Assembly: GCA_021292105.1 (NCBI GenBank)
Contig: CM037871.1
Span: 60,286,866 to 60,350,865, forward strand
DNA from: Anadara kagoshimensis
Taxonomy: Eukaryota > Mollusca > Bivalvia > Arcoida > Arcidae
DNA: 64,000 nucleotides
Direction of reading: 5' to 3'
The notes beneath the pieces were generated by a model. The model did no database searches. It was not told the DNA's origin and saw only the letters and a program-made list of their open reading frames with translations. This document shows positions 11,646 to 23,079 of the stretch, piece by piece (position 1 is the stretch's first letter; every line of letters starts with the position of its first letter). The translations under genes were made by a program, and so were the position numbers.

Positions 11646-13015
11646 ATTCTTATTTTTTATCATTGAGCACTTATCTTTGATAATTATACCAAGCATAATA
11701 ATCTACATTTGAAGATGTATGACCAAAGGGATTACAATATTTTATCTATTGTTAACTAGACTTTTACTGCTACTGCTGCGGATACAGTTACTGTTATTGT
11801 ATGGTATGATTCCACTACAAGAATTTTATACAACAAAGCAATATGTTGTAGGTATATTTTAAGCCTTCTCTCTCCTAGAACCGAATTGCCTATTAGCATT
11901 TTTCTTCCTTTCTTTTAGTTTTGTTATGGCTTCAGTTGCTTGACCGTTTATTAGATATACGCCTTCTAACTAAGATTGCTTTGTTTTACTTGTTTTTCAT
12001 GTACAAACACTTCCTTTGATGGATCTTGTAAATGTTAAATGTGTACAAACTCTTCGAATTGAAATGACTTTTCGTGCATATAATATTGGAAACAAATTGC
12101 CTTTAATTGATAAATATGCATGTTCTTTATCATAATTGGAAAATTATAGCATGTCTACTTTATCATATGTTCTTTGACAGGTTAAAAAATATCAATTAAA
12201 TATTTCCTCTAAATTGAAACTCTCTACAATTTCGACAAGAACAAAATTAATTATTTTTGTCAAGACAAATGGAATGATTGACATAAAAATAATTCAAACT
12301 AATCTTTAGTTACAAAGCATTAAATATTGTTATTTAATTCAAATACAATCAAAGTATTTTAAGAAGTATGTCGTTACATATTAACATCTTAATCATTACT
12401 GTTATTTTGTGCATTGATAGTAGAAAACATTAAACAGATGTATGGTTTTTTATACTTTGTAACACAGATTAAACTTCGGTGTTATTGGACGGGAAGTCTA
12501 CTCTCTTACGTCGGGGGGCATTTGTGTTATATTGACATCATCACAAACAGATGAACATTTCCAATCACACAGGGTATAATACAGGATTTGATAAATATAA
12601 TGTGGTACGTTATGTCAAGGTAAATTTTGCAAAATGTCCCGTCTCTTGTATTTTGATAAAGTTGTTAGAAAAGAATAAATTTCAGGTACATAATAAAAAC
12701 GTGTGAAGTTCTAGTGAACCATGTATAGTTGGAAAATGTACTGGTCTATTGATTTAATTTGAGGTCCATTTATATTTGCTGTTTTGTAAAGCCTGATATT
12801 TATACTGGTGACGACTAGCTAAAATTCACCCTCGGGACTAGATAACCCTATCCTATCAATTATCAAGGAGGGGCACATTGTACCATGTATGATTAATTAT
12901 ATTGAATTATCAGAACGTTGTTTATAAAACAACAACAACAACAACATTCCTATCCATATGCAAATCAACAATTCCAAAGCAATTTTAAAAAATTTCAGCT
13001 GTTGGTTAACATGTT
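11646..13015. other. No recognisable gene
   Basis: AT-rich. A short (AAC)n lies at 12929-12946 and a faint relative of the 15428 inverted-repeat element at 12830-12880. Confidence 0.6.
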
Positions 13016-13165
13016 AATTTTCACCAAGGACGTGAGTTCAGGTGCTCTGGAAGGGTAAGCACCTCCTGTTTAGCTAGCTACATCCGTCATGTGTAAAATC
13101 AAAATTGAGATTGGTAGGAATATTGAACTATGGGACGTCAAACACATCCATGGTGATTTTATATA
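13016..13165 (+). repeat. Family A dispersed repeat
   Basis: Contains 'gaagggtaagcacctcc' and 'tgtttagctagctac', then 'atcaaaattgaga' and 'gaactatgggacgtcaaa'. The E-box position reads catgtg rather than CACGTG. The 90-codon frame that starts at 13089 begins inside it and is fortuitous. Confidence 0.8.
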
Positions 13166-13707
13166 CATGCACATATTATTATTTATCAACTACATTGTGA
13201 GGACGACCATAAAAAAATCAGTTTCTCTGTCTGAGACATCTTTGTCACGAGAAAATACCATTGTTATTTTATCACTTACGATGTTTATTTTATTGATATG
13301 TGAATTCAATTCTCTCAATACTTTAATAACCTTTAAAATGTCTCCCGCATTATTGGTTTAGAGAAAACATGACAATTATCTCTCAGGAAATATCCTTCAA
13401 AAAATTTCATAACATCAGCAAGATGTTGAGGTCATTGCCTTATTGCCTTCTTTGATTTTTTTAAAATCACTGTAAGATATTTAAACAACAAGGCATATGC
13501 ATTATGACTTAATGCAATAAAAACTAAGGGAAGGTAGTCACATATTTTCAAATATATTCTTTAAAATTTTATCTTACATTTAATCCTTACACGTCTCCAG
13601 ATTTTGCCTTAAATATAACTTATGATGTCTTAATATCACAATAGCGTGACTGTTGGTAATGTAAATGCCTGATAAATATAGCATATACTTTTTTATATAT
13701 TATTATT

Positions 13708-13832
13708 ATACCAGTTCTAATATTACAGCACTAAACGGTCGTTTCGGAATATAATTTTTGTATTTCCACATTTTTGGTCTGAGCACTACTGATGATGAAC
13801 GACAGTTAAGTGCTGCAGAAATGTAACAGGTT
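13708..13832. repeat. Family B copy in fold-back arrangement
   Basis: 13708-13755 reads as reverse-strand family-B 3' end ('accagttctaatattacagc'), while 13775-13830 reads as + strand 3' region ('gagcactactgatgatgaac', 'agtgctgcagaaatgtaac'). The two ends face each other. Confidence 0.6.
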
Positions 13833-13973
13833 CAGTCATGTACAATTACTAGTTTTTATATTATCTAACCTTAATTCCTAAAATTTTAGATTAACATGAC
13901 AAATACCAACAATATATCTACCATTTTCTTTCATAGCTGCCTATGTAAGATATGGTTTTCCCCATGTGAGATT

Positions 13974-14140
13974 AATAGAATCTGTCACCTGTTTGTGACC
14001 GATACCGCATGATCTCAGTCGAGGGTGATGTGATGTAACATATCCCAATCGAGGCTTTGCCGAGATTGGGATTTGTTACATCACGTCACCCGAGACTGAG
14101 ATCAACCCGTATCGGTCACAAACAGGTGACAGATTCTATT
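13974..14140. mobile_element. 167-bp hairpin element, copy 1
   Basis: Arms of about 80 bp: 'aatagaatctgtcacctg' to 'caatcgagg' pairs with 'ccgagattg' to 'caggtgacagattctatt', with a small loop 'ctttg'. Fold-back or MITE type. A 76-codon frame at 14057 is accidental. Confidence 0.85.
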
Positions 14141-14487
14141 TCTCGTACCATTAAAGTGTTTATAACTGATACGCACAAGGCAAAACACATACCCTCATGG
14201 GACCTCTTGCATTCCTTTAGACACCTAAAGCATTGTACAAATCCGCCCTTTGAAAATAATCCCATCGACAACTCTTCAAAATTTTAAAATATCAACGATT
14301 TTGTATTCAATGCAAATATGAAACAACTGTGACAATAAAATAGTTTGAATTAAATAAAATAAAACATATAATTTGAAAATAAATAAAGAAATCTTTTGTT
14401 TTGATGACGTCATGCGCAATGATCGGATACGTCATCCTGATTGTTCAATTGTCGCGTTAGGCAGTACCAGACAAACTGGACAAGACT

Positions 14488-14655
14488 AATAGAATCTGTC
14501 ACCTGTTTGTGACCGATACCGTATGATCTCAGTCGAGGGTGATGTGATGTAACATATATCCCAATCGAGGCTTTGCCGAGTTTGGGATATGTTACATCAC
14601 ATCATCCGAGACTGAGATCAAACCGTATCGGTCACAAACAGGTGACAGATTTTAT
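14488..14655. mobile_element. 168-bp hairpin element, copy 2
   Basis: Second copy of the hairpin at 13974, with a few changes in each arm ('gagtttggg' for 'gagattggg', 'gattttatt' for 'gattctatt'). Confidence 0.85.
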
Positions 14656-14998
14656 TTCTCGTACCATTAAAGTGTTTATAACTGTGATACCTACAAAACA
14701 AAACACGTACCCTCATGGCGCCTCTTGCATTCTTTTGGGCAACTAATGCATTGTACAAATCCGCCCTTTGAAAATAATCCCATCGACAACTCTTCAAAAT
14801 TTTAAAATATCAACAATTTGTATTCAATGCAAATATAAAACAACTCTAACAATGAAATATTTGAATAAAAAATAAAATAAAACACATATTTGAATAATAA
14901 ATAAAGTATCGCTTTGTATTGGTGACGTCAAGCACAACGATCGCATACGTCATCCTGATTGTTCTATAGTCGCGTGAGGCAGTACCAGACAAACTGGA

Positions 14999-15111
14999 CA
15001 AGACAGAAAAATCTAGCACTGGCGTGTGCGTGAGATTTTTCTGTCCGAGGTACGAGAAAGAAAAATCTAGCACTGGTTTGCACGTGAGATTTTTCTGTCC
15101 GAGGTTCGAGA
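14999..15111. repeat. Two tandem small hairpins
   Basis: 'agaaaaatctagcactgg'..'gtgagatttttctgtc' occurs twice (15004-15045 and 15058-15102), each able to fold on itself, each followed by 'cgagg(t)(a/t)cgagaaa', which echoes the 'ttctcgtacc' of the 515-bp unit. Confidence 0.8.
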
Positions 15112-15427
15112 AACGCGTATCTCACATGACCGCGTGACCTTGAGTGACGTTTCGATCAAAAGACAATTACATGACGTCATCATGTTGAGAACATGGCGTC
15201 ATATTGCGGGAAAATGACATCCAATCTTTCAAAATTTAGAAATTTTGAGTGCATTTCAAATGTTAACTATTGGATTTTTATACATGTTGTATAAACCAAA
15301 ATCCGGTACAATCTTTCCAACGGTCTTACTTATTTCAAAGAAGAATGTCGAATTACAAAGTAAGATTTTTCAAACATGGCGTCGATGTCTATGTTTATCG
15401 TACGTGAAGCCAAATATTGGCACTATT

Positions 15428-15574
15428 CCATTATGAGTTTATCCATGTAGGACAGGTAAATCTCACCCTCGGGGTTGAACATTTCTGTTCAGAGACTCGG
15501 TAATCCTTGTCGCAGACTAAAATCTTCAACCCCTCGGGTAATATTTCCCTATCCTACATGGATACGTATAATGG
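15428..15574. mobile_element. 147-bp inverted-repeat element
   Basis: 'ccattatgagtttatccatg' through 'ctcggggttgaa' pairs with 'ttcaacccctcgggtaatat' through 'catggatacgtataatgg': about 50-bp imperfect arms and a loop of about 45-50 bp. 12830-12880 has a faint relative ('caccctcgggac', 'accctatcctat'). Confidence 0.75.
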
Positions 15575-15747
15575 ATTCTTATAATCTCCAGGATTTTTGA
15601 TAAGTTGATATGTTCATCACATTGGTCACTGTGAAACCGACTATATGCGTATGTTCATTATCCAGTGAGCAACTTTGTCTCAACTTTCATTCTAAGTAAG
15701 TTAAAAAGTAAGTAATGAAATCGTTATCAAAAACACACTATCAATTT

Positions 15748-15835
15748 CCACAGGGAAGTGAGATAGGATACTCAGTAAGGGTTAGCAATTCCTGTCCAGT
15801 TAGCTAAAACCTCCAAGCGTGAAATCAGCTTATTT
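15748..15835 (+). repeat. Family A, badly decayed copy
   Basis: 'tttccacagggaagtgaga', 'agggttagca' and 'cagttagctaaaacc' follow the family order with many changes. Confidence 0.55.
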
Positions 15836-16019
15836 CCCGGTTTCAATGGTACACATATATAAAGAAAATGGGAAACAATTACAACTTACAACTTCTGAAA
15901 GAAACGCATCTCTTATTTTCCAAACTATACACAGGATGAAATAACTCTCCTGTTTATTGTGTAACCAGTAGGTGATCTGATGACGAAACGCATTAAAAAT
16001 TAAAATAAAAAAGTGAAAT

Positions 16020-16360
16020 AAAATTCTTGGCTCATAACAATTGTGTGGCGGAAAGGGCTCAATAGGTGGTCAGGTGGCCCAATCGGTAGAGCGTATGTTA
16101 GTACATGTATTGTGAAGGTCCCGGGTTCGAATTCGGTTACGCCGCTGTTACATTTGGGGAATCATCCGACCCTGGGCATTGGCTGACCAACAAGTTGGTC
16201 CCAGGGGTGGAACCCGCTGGTTTCGATTCAAGGGAGTTGAATAGAAAAAAGATGGGAGGAATTTGGCGGTCCGTGTAGCTCAATCGGTAGAACGTCCCGC
16301 TAGTATTAGGAAGCTCCCGGGCTCGAGTCCCGGTGTAGCAGCTGCATTTTCCCCTTTCCT
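16020..16360 (+). mobile_element. Dimeric tRNA-derived SINE
   Basis: Two tRNA-like heads. First: A box 'tggcccaatcgg' (16075-16086) and B box 'ggttcgaattcg' (16124-16135). Second: A box 'tagctcaatcgg' (16276-16287) and B box 'ggctcgagtcc' (16320-16330). A spacer between them has 'gaccaacaagttggtcccag'. Neither head has pairing acceptor arms, so these are retroposed, not tRNA genes. RNA polymerase III would be the ancestral driver. Confidence 0.75.
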
Positions 16361-16487
16361 GTTAGTACATCAAAAGTAGCTATCCCCTCTTCTGATTTAC
16401 AAATGCTTGTTATTCTTTTTTCATATATAATTATTATCATCATAATATTATTTTAATGCATATTAACATCATTTTCTGGAAGGACCT

Positions 16488-16515
16488 ATTTATTTATTTA
16501 TTTATTTATTTATTC
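16488..16515 (+). repeat. (ATTT)n microsatellite
   Basis: About seven 'tttatt'-phase units at the 3' side of the dimeric SINE region. Confidence 0.9.
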
Positions 16516-16793
16516 TATATACGTATTTATTATAAATAAATATAAGTAAAAGTCTGAAATAATTATTGTGAAAAATGATGTTTTTAAAAATTTTCTAAAA
16601 ATTATAGATATTTATGAATTACGAGATTATCAACATCTTAAAATAAGGTGTGTAAATACACAACTACTGTTGCAGTTAAAGGGTTGGTAAATATACAGGA
16701 AGTGTCGGTATACCTGTCTCGTTAGTTAAGTGGATTGGGTACACTCCGATATACAACTAGTCAGTCAATATTGAGGGTTTAATTACAGGTGAC

Positions 16794-16794
<1 letters not shown>

Positions 16795-16834
<40 letters not shown>
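16795..16834 (+). repeat. (ATA)n microsatellite
   Basis: About thirteen uninterrupted 'ata' units. Confidence 0.95.
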
Positions 16835-16837
<3 letters not shown>

Positions 16838-17515
16838 CTTTATTCTCATCAACCGTAAATGTTTTTTTTTTTTCATGACTGGCCATGGTGTAATGTCTCC
16901 TCGTCTTATGTTGTTTCTTGCAATCGTTGCTAATCGCAAAACTTCTTGGTTGAAATGCACGATCTGAAGGTCAAGGCTGTCGATTATACATTTTTAAATA
17001 AATTGCAATTTTTAATTTTGTCTTTGATCTGTACGATTTCTGTGCAGCAAATGCATTCCCTCTCAGTGTTCATTGCTCGGCAGTTTCATTATATGTCCCA
17101 AACCTACAAACGATGATCATTATCTATAACTTCGCATGAATCCGATTTGAATAAATTCTCTGGTTTACTTTCAGTTCCCTAATATTCTGACTCAAAATCA
17201 AAAAGATAATGCGCCATTTCTAATAATATGGATAAGTAACAACTCGTAAGATGCGACACTTCAGTATATATAAACAGTAGTTAGGAAGAGTGGTTGTTCA
17301 CACATGACGTCACAACTTGTTTTCGTACCTCCCGATTGAAGAGTTCCAAAATGGCCTGAGGTTACGAATTTTGATTTTTTAAACTTCTATATCTTTTTTA
17401 TTTCGGCGAATAAAAAGGTGAAATTTTCAATATAATAATAATTTAACATAAATTTTCATATTTTGATCAAATTGGCTAGACTTCAGTGTCCCTTTAAGAA
17501 TGAAAAGAAAAGAGA

Positions 17516-17705
17516 ATTATGGATCGTCAACTATAACCAGGACAATTTTAGTTATGTATAAATACATAAATACCAGCAGTACTGCGACGACTATTATAAA
17601 TGTCTGAGGACCTTAATAAGCTTAGGTTTGCAATATCTATGAGCAAAAGGTTATTTGCAGGCGACTTGTTTCGTCACATAAAGTTCTCGTAGAGGAAACA
17701 AATTG
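17516..17705 (+). repeat. Family A 3' tail fragment
   Basis: Lacks the core. Matches the tail: 'ggatcgtcaa', 'ctgcgacgac', 'aataagcttaggtttgcaat' and 'ttatttgcaggcgacttg', ending 'agaggaaacaaatt'. Confidence 0.6.
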
Positions 17706-18164
17706 TTAATTGTGAAAATCATACATCCATGTGTAATATTATAAACTACAGACAAAACGAAAACACTTCTTAATAAATTTGTACCCTGATGTTGCCGGTA
17801 GACTTTTCTCGAACAATACTAAACGTTAACCAATTCAAGCGTACGTCAACAGTAACAGTAGGAACGCCAAAGCCGCTGGCGTAGGGATTCATTAAAATTT
17901 GTGATCTTGCAAAAATGAGATAAAATTGGGCAAAAAATGGCGAACCTTTGAACGAGGCAAAATCGGGAATTGTGTTCAATATATCATCGGATGTTATGAC
18001 CAAAGTTATAACATAAAAAATCAGAATATATGAAACTCGTTCACAACTACTTTTAACAATGCCGGTTACATTTTAATATCTTAATTCAGAGATAAAAACG
18101 AGTCACTGACTAAAATTAAAAAAATTGTTCTTCACAAGATTCCTTCCCATTTATCGCAACGCGC

Positions 18165-18280
18165 GTGCACCAGAATGATTTTTATATCAAAAGAAAGATC
18201 TTTTTGCAATGCACATTTTGATATATAATTCATCAAATAATTTTCTTTACACAAAAAGTGTCCAAGTTTTAAAGGTGAAA
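18165..18280 (+). repeat. Direct repeat of 21300-21410
   Basis: 'gataattttctttacac'-type block 'aaaaagtgtccaagttttaa' (18237-18274) recurs without change at 21370-21407. Flanks ('gcaccagaa') also agree loosely. Confidence 0.75.
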
Positions 18281-18642
18281 AAAATCGCCGTCAGTCCGGA
18301 TTCTTGGGTACGGGTCGGGTCCATTTTTCGTCTAATTTGACCTATAAATTTTGTAAGTACTGCTTCCTAGCTGTGTTCTATATTTAGTTTGGACACACAG
18401 AAGACGCAGAATGGCATTTACGATTGAAATTAAGTACGTTTAGGTTAAAATTATCATCTTTTTCGTCAGACTTCTCATAGAATTTGCCGGATTTTAGGGC
18501 CTACTTTCAGTCTCCATGTTAAAACTCGGCAATATGCCGCTTCGACCGTTCATTTCACAAACTAAAAATCCATACGACAACCACATGCGCAAAATCTATG
18601 TTGATTGACCACGTACAGTGTATTATAAGTGTTAGTTGAATT

Positions 18643-18837
18643 GTGGAATTAATGGCAATAGATAAATCCGTTTATTTAGGATATACGATTTGGGCCCCAG
18701 AGGCTTTCAGAAGGCCCTTCACTTCTCAACTGTGGCAACCTTTGCCTTGTGAATTTCAGTCATTACAAGCTGATATTAACAACCTGATCACTGAATCAGT
18801 AAAGTTGAGACTGAATTATTCTTTCATATTAAGCTGA
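18643..18837 (+). other. Unrecognised 64-codon open frame
   Basis: Longest frame in a repeat-poor stretch (18.4-20.3 kb), no family recognised. It contains a Trp/Pro-rich WAPEAFRRPF and a hydrophilic second half. The DNA just upstream (18530-18600) is slightly less AT-rich with 'catgcgcaa', which resembles an NRF1-type promoter motif. It may be chance, a UTR, or a terminal exon. Very uncertain. Confidence 0.15.
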
Positions 18838-18839
18838 CA

Positions 18840-20422
18840 AAGAAAGAGAGTGCATTTTACTTTGAAAACATACCCTGTGCAAACACTAGCCTAACAGTAG
18901 CTTGGCCACTATCACTTTTTCACTCTTGATTGACCCCAACCCATGTTAAATTTCCTGCAGGTAAATGCAATAATATGATTTAACAAAGACTTTAATATAG
19001 CCATTAAGGTTTTGCTTAAACTATTAATGCTGGATAAGCTTTTGTCAAGTAAATCAGCACTTAAAAGTGAAGATATATACTATATTCCAAAATTTAAATG
19101 TCTGGAAAATTTATACTGTCCCTGATTTAGTCAATTTGATTAAATTTTAAATTCTGATTTGCCAATAAACTATTTATGTTTAAATAACAAGAAATTATAA
19201 ATTTGTTAAATAATTTAGCAAGAATATTTAATATTATTTGTTAATTTTGGTGTAGTCTAGTGTTTATATTTCAGATAGACTGAAATAATGTGCCTTTCAT
19301 GGCCTAATAAAGATTTCCTTCTAGCTAAATTATTAAATCTCAGTTCCAGGAGAAATTCCTGTGTTTTTTAAGACGGTTACAGCACTCACATACAATTGCA
19401 ATACTGAGATATTGGCTAAAACTTCAAGGAACCTAGCCATTTGAGTCATGCAAGTTGATTTAAATACATGTTCATTCACATATGTTTACTTGAGGTTTCA
19501 CATATGCAGCTGAAAAGCTTACACTTGCAACATTCAAGTTCAATCAACCAACAACAAACCATAAAAACCACTGAAAAGTGAAAAAGAAGAGGCAATGTCA
19601 CTTAAATTGACAGTTTGAGACCACTGATTATAAAATTCCCAAAAGCCATGTAAGATTAGAAGGTTAGTAATTGCACTCCTAATAAATTAAAAAGTCAACA
19701 AACACCTATTCAACTTGTCACATTTCACAATGCCTAATTCCCTTTGTTTTAAGTTTGCAGATAAAAGTAGAATGTGCATTTGCATATGATATTCAAATTA
19801 ACAAATGAGGAAAATAATTTCCTAAAACTGAAACAGTATATGACTGGCTAGTTAAATCTCAAATTTAAAATGCAACCAATAATAAATTAAATCTGTTTAC
19901 TAAAATGCTACTTATGGATATATAGCCAGTTTTCAAAACCCATATGTTCAAATGGCATAGACTGCATACTCTATCATTGCTCCAAGACTGAAAGGGAGAG
20001 ACATCATTTGCTTACCACATATCATAAAAATAATTAAACTTCCAAATTGTATAGATGAACCACAAAAACACCAAAAAAGTTCAAGGTAAAACAATCTTCT
20101 TTTTCTCCTCGGGTATTGTTTTTTGAAAATTTTGCAAAGGGGTGGTGACACTGGTGTTGACTTTTGAAACAGCTCCATATATGTGCAATGTGTGTATATA
20201 ATATATTTTCAGTATTTTTTACTGAATAAATGGTCACACACCCAATATACACACATGGGCAGCCAATGCAATAAGACAACAGATGTACTTGTTTCAAATT
20301 TTCTATAGCTAAGTCTCTTTATGCCCATTTCTGCCTGCATATTTTAAATATGTTAGTACTTGATTTTGGTTATGGCAAGCAAAAACAACATCATGTCATC
20401 CATCAAACCTGATATATGGTAT
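18840..20422. other. Repeat-poor stretch, no recognised gene
   Basis: Unlike its surroundings this 1.6 kb has no copy of families A-G. Two overlapping reverse frames (76 and 87 codons, 19948-20297) have no recognised domain. It could be intronic or UTR sequence. Confidence 0.5.
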
Positions 20423-20664
20423 ACAGTATAACCTTTGTATAAAAACCACCCAGGGGACTGAGCCAAAGTAGTAGACTTTATATAGATGGTCACCTTAAAC
20501 ATGTATTGTTGATACTGATATACAAATGAGTGACTGTAAAAGGTGGTCTTTATTTACATTAGACAGGTGGAATATATATGGAAGGTCATTACATAGTAAA
20601 TTCCATTGGGGATATTTCATACTGGTTGCTATAGACAGGTGGTCTTTATAGCAGGTTATACTGT
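20423..20664. mobile_element. 242-bp MITE
   Basis: Ends 'acagtataacctttgtat' and 'gcaggttatactgt' with adjoining 'aaccacc'/'ggtggtc' form inverted repeats of about 27 bp with few mismatches. Internal 'ggtggtctttat' recurs twice. Nested in the 17852-21729 stretch. Confidence 0.75.
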
Positions 20665-20899
20665 TTTGCAAAATTTATTTCAAAACTCATTTGTTAATTA
20701 CTCTGAATTAGGATAGTGGTTATTTATTATAATATTAATGTGAACATTCAGTTTACATATGTAAGTTATTTAAAGATTCAGTCTGTATGGTGGTAATATG
20801 TTCATTATGGATAAATGACTCCTTGGAGAATATACTGGTTGCATTGATTGTGAAGGTGATCTTATGACTTACGGTGTTTCAAAATATGCTCTACTGAAC

Positions 20900-20903
20900 A
20901 TCT

Positions 20904-20971
<68 letters not shown>

Positions 20972-20984
20972 GAGGGAGAGAGAG
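20900..20984 (+). repeat. (CT)n-(CA)n-(GA)n microsatellite
   Basis: CT tract with two phase breaks, then about ten CA, then 'gagggagagagag'. It causes overlapping low-complexity frames on both strands. Confidence 0.95.
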
Positions 20985-21119
20985 TACGAAAATGCAATAA
21001 AAGAGAGACAACTCTTGATAGCGTATGCATACAAGGTTTGACATGTAGGTAACCGATCAGTGTTTAGATTATATTACTTTGTCTAAGGATTTTTATTGAA
21101 AACTTGCGAAACTTGGTGA

Positions 21120-21705
21120 TTTGAATATGTGACTTAATGATTCTCTTAACCGGTATCGCGTGAATATAATTTAAACACGTTGCAATGTCATTTCCATCTA
21201 CACATTCGTACACCGATCATCGCGGGGGCAGCCATATTTGTTTACATTGACAACCAAATGTACCATTCAGATTTTCGCTGTTTTAAGATATTTACACCTG
21301 ATGCACCAGAAAAATTTTGGATTGAATTTAATTTTGGATGTGTTATTGTATGTTTTACAAAATATCGAGTGATAATTTTCTTTACACAAAAAGTGTCCAA
21401 GTTTTAAAGATTTACAAAAAATCCCTAGGGTTTTTGTTGCGACATCAGTTGGCGTCAAGAAATCGAATATTTTGTGTGAATAATAATGTTTTATATCAAA
21501 TTTAAACCCAAATTCTAAAATATTGGTTATTCTGGCATATAATCCACTGGTGCACGGCGCTGAACTATATTTTATAATGTTTTATCGTTAGTTTAAACAC
21601 GGGGGACTTTTTCGGCCATCAGACACTTGTCAAAAAGTAATCCCAATTTTCAAAACGGCGGAAGGATAAAAAATTGTAAAACCGAAACACAATTCTCGAA
21701 AAAAG
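21120..21705 (+). repeat. Dispersed repeat family F, copy 1
   Basis: 'ggtatcgcgt', 'attctaaaatattggttatt', 'gacttgtcaaaaagtaat', 'aaaacggcggaagga' and 'gaaacacaatt' recur in the same order at 60225-60600. No coding content was recognised. Confidence 0.65.
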
Positions 21706-22504
21706 CCGGGTTGGCGTTCCTACTGTAAGGGATTTGATAATCAGGAACCTTAATATGATTGTCTGTTTTCTTGTTCTTGCAAAATCATGCACTATTTTAG
21801 AAATTAATTATTATAATCAAACAATTCATTGTAAATTGTAAAATAATAATCCGACACACATTCCCCTGTCCTTTTCAATTTGACTGACCGTGGTGTTATC
21901 ATCTGGCTATTATAATAATATTCTAAGTCTTACCAATATTTTTTCTCATATTTTATTGTCTATATTTTTAATTTGTACTGTCAATATATCGGTATTAAAG
22001 TAAAAACATAGTATCATATATTGGATCATTCGTCACATTTTGATTGCATGAAAACGATTTGGTTCGTCGAATAGAAATTAATATTCCCCTTGGTATCACA
22101 TTTTATTTCACTAAGTACCTTTAAATAGATTAGGGACTTTCCATGACGTCATCGATTTCGATTTTACTGATGTTCTCTCTGATTGGATAAGATTTGTGTA
22201 AAACCCCTATCAGATTACTTTTTCATTCATTTTGTTCGCGTTAGTTTTCGTTATCTTTATCTTATATGTCGGGGATCTTCACAATCGGGAGAAGGGTTTA
22301 CATATAGAACTTTGAAACTTAAACTTGACCAAGATCAGATGAATATTCATTAGTTCATATTCCGGGGCTAGGGTCGGAGATGGTTTCTACATTTCTTGTA
22401 AATGTAATCGTTAGTATACAATAATAAATCACTGAATTTAGTGTATATATGTAATATTGGACACACTCCTATTAATAACATCAATAAAATACATTATAGG
22501 ATAT

Positions 22505-23079
22505 CACAAACTCAGTAGGCAATAATTTCGTATTATTGTCAGAAAAATACTATAATTGTCAAATTTCTTAGAGTTAAAATTTGAAATTTCTCAAAAACTA
22601 AGGTATACTCCCTCATGCAAAGTATTTCCTTAGCTTTATTTGGTAAAATATATTTTGGTCCTTTGGGTAGCTTTTCAATATCTTCATTTTGGTCCAAGCG
22701 CTACTGATGAGGAATTGTGTTCCAAAACGGCCGTCTAGTGCTGTAAATTAAAACTGGTATAATATGTAATTTAAACCCCTGAGCCGATATCTCTGCTGGT
22801 GGCTAACACAAACTCGGTAGGCAATAATTCGTATTATTGTCATAAATATACTATAATTGTCAAAAATTCTTGCAAGTTAAATTTTAAATTTCTCAAAAAG
22901 TAAGGTATACTCCCTCATGCAAAGTATTTCCTTAGCTTTATTTGGTAAAATATATTTTGGTCCTTTGTGTAGCTTTTCAACGTCGGTTTTATAATTTTGG
23001 TCCAAGCACTACTGATGAGGAATTGTGCTCCGAAACGGCCGTCTAGTGCTGTAAAATTAAAACTGGTATAATATGTAAC
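22505..23079 (+). repeat. Two family-B copies in tandem, 302-bp period
   Basis: Units start with 'cacaaactc(a/g)gtaggcaat' at 22505 and 22807 and run in the same order: 'tactataattgtcaaa', 'aaggtatactccctcatg', 'tttggtaaaatatattttgg', 'actactgatgaggaattgtg', ending 'actggtataatatgtaa'. They differ by scattered substitutions and by 'ggttttataattttgg' against 'cttcattttgg'. A 45-bp linker ('ctgagccgatatctctgc') follows unit 1 only. Confidence 0.85.

Larger units (their letters stand above)
13973..15004. repeat. Head-to-tail duplication of a 515-bp unit
   Basis: Unit 1 (13973-14486) and unit 2 (14487-15004) have the same order: a large hairpin, 'ttctcgtaccattaaagtg', 'accctcatgg', 'acaaatccgccctttgaaaa', an AT-rich stretch, 'gtcatcctgattgttc' and 'agtaccagacaaactggac'. 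Divergence is modest and spread out. Both carry a TGACGTCA palindrome. Confidence 0.9.
17852..21729. mobile_element. Possible TIR element with TAA target duplication
   Basis: Left end 'cagtaggaacgccaa' is preceded by TAA; the exact inverse 'ttggcgttcctactg' is followed by TAA (21727-21729 region). A CAG..CTG end with a 3-bp TAA duplication is what PIF/Harbinger transposons leave. No transposase was recognised inside, the span is about 3.87 kb, and a MITE and a CT/CA microsatellite are nested in it. The two ends could instead be from separate insertions. Confidence 0.4.

Noticed and set aside
13089-13361. 90-codon frame
   Set aside because: It starts in a family-A copy and runs into AT-rich DNA; no conserved motif.
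16073-16340. Two tRNA genes
   Set aside because: A and B boxes are present but acceptor and anticodon stems do not pair; they are heads of a SINE.
17770-18003. 77-codon reverse frame
   Set aside because: It spans a repeat end ('ggcgttcctactg') that recurs at 21713; no family recognised.
20862-21052. Two low-complexity frames
   Set aside because: Caused by the CT/CA/GA microsatellite.
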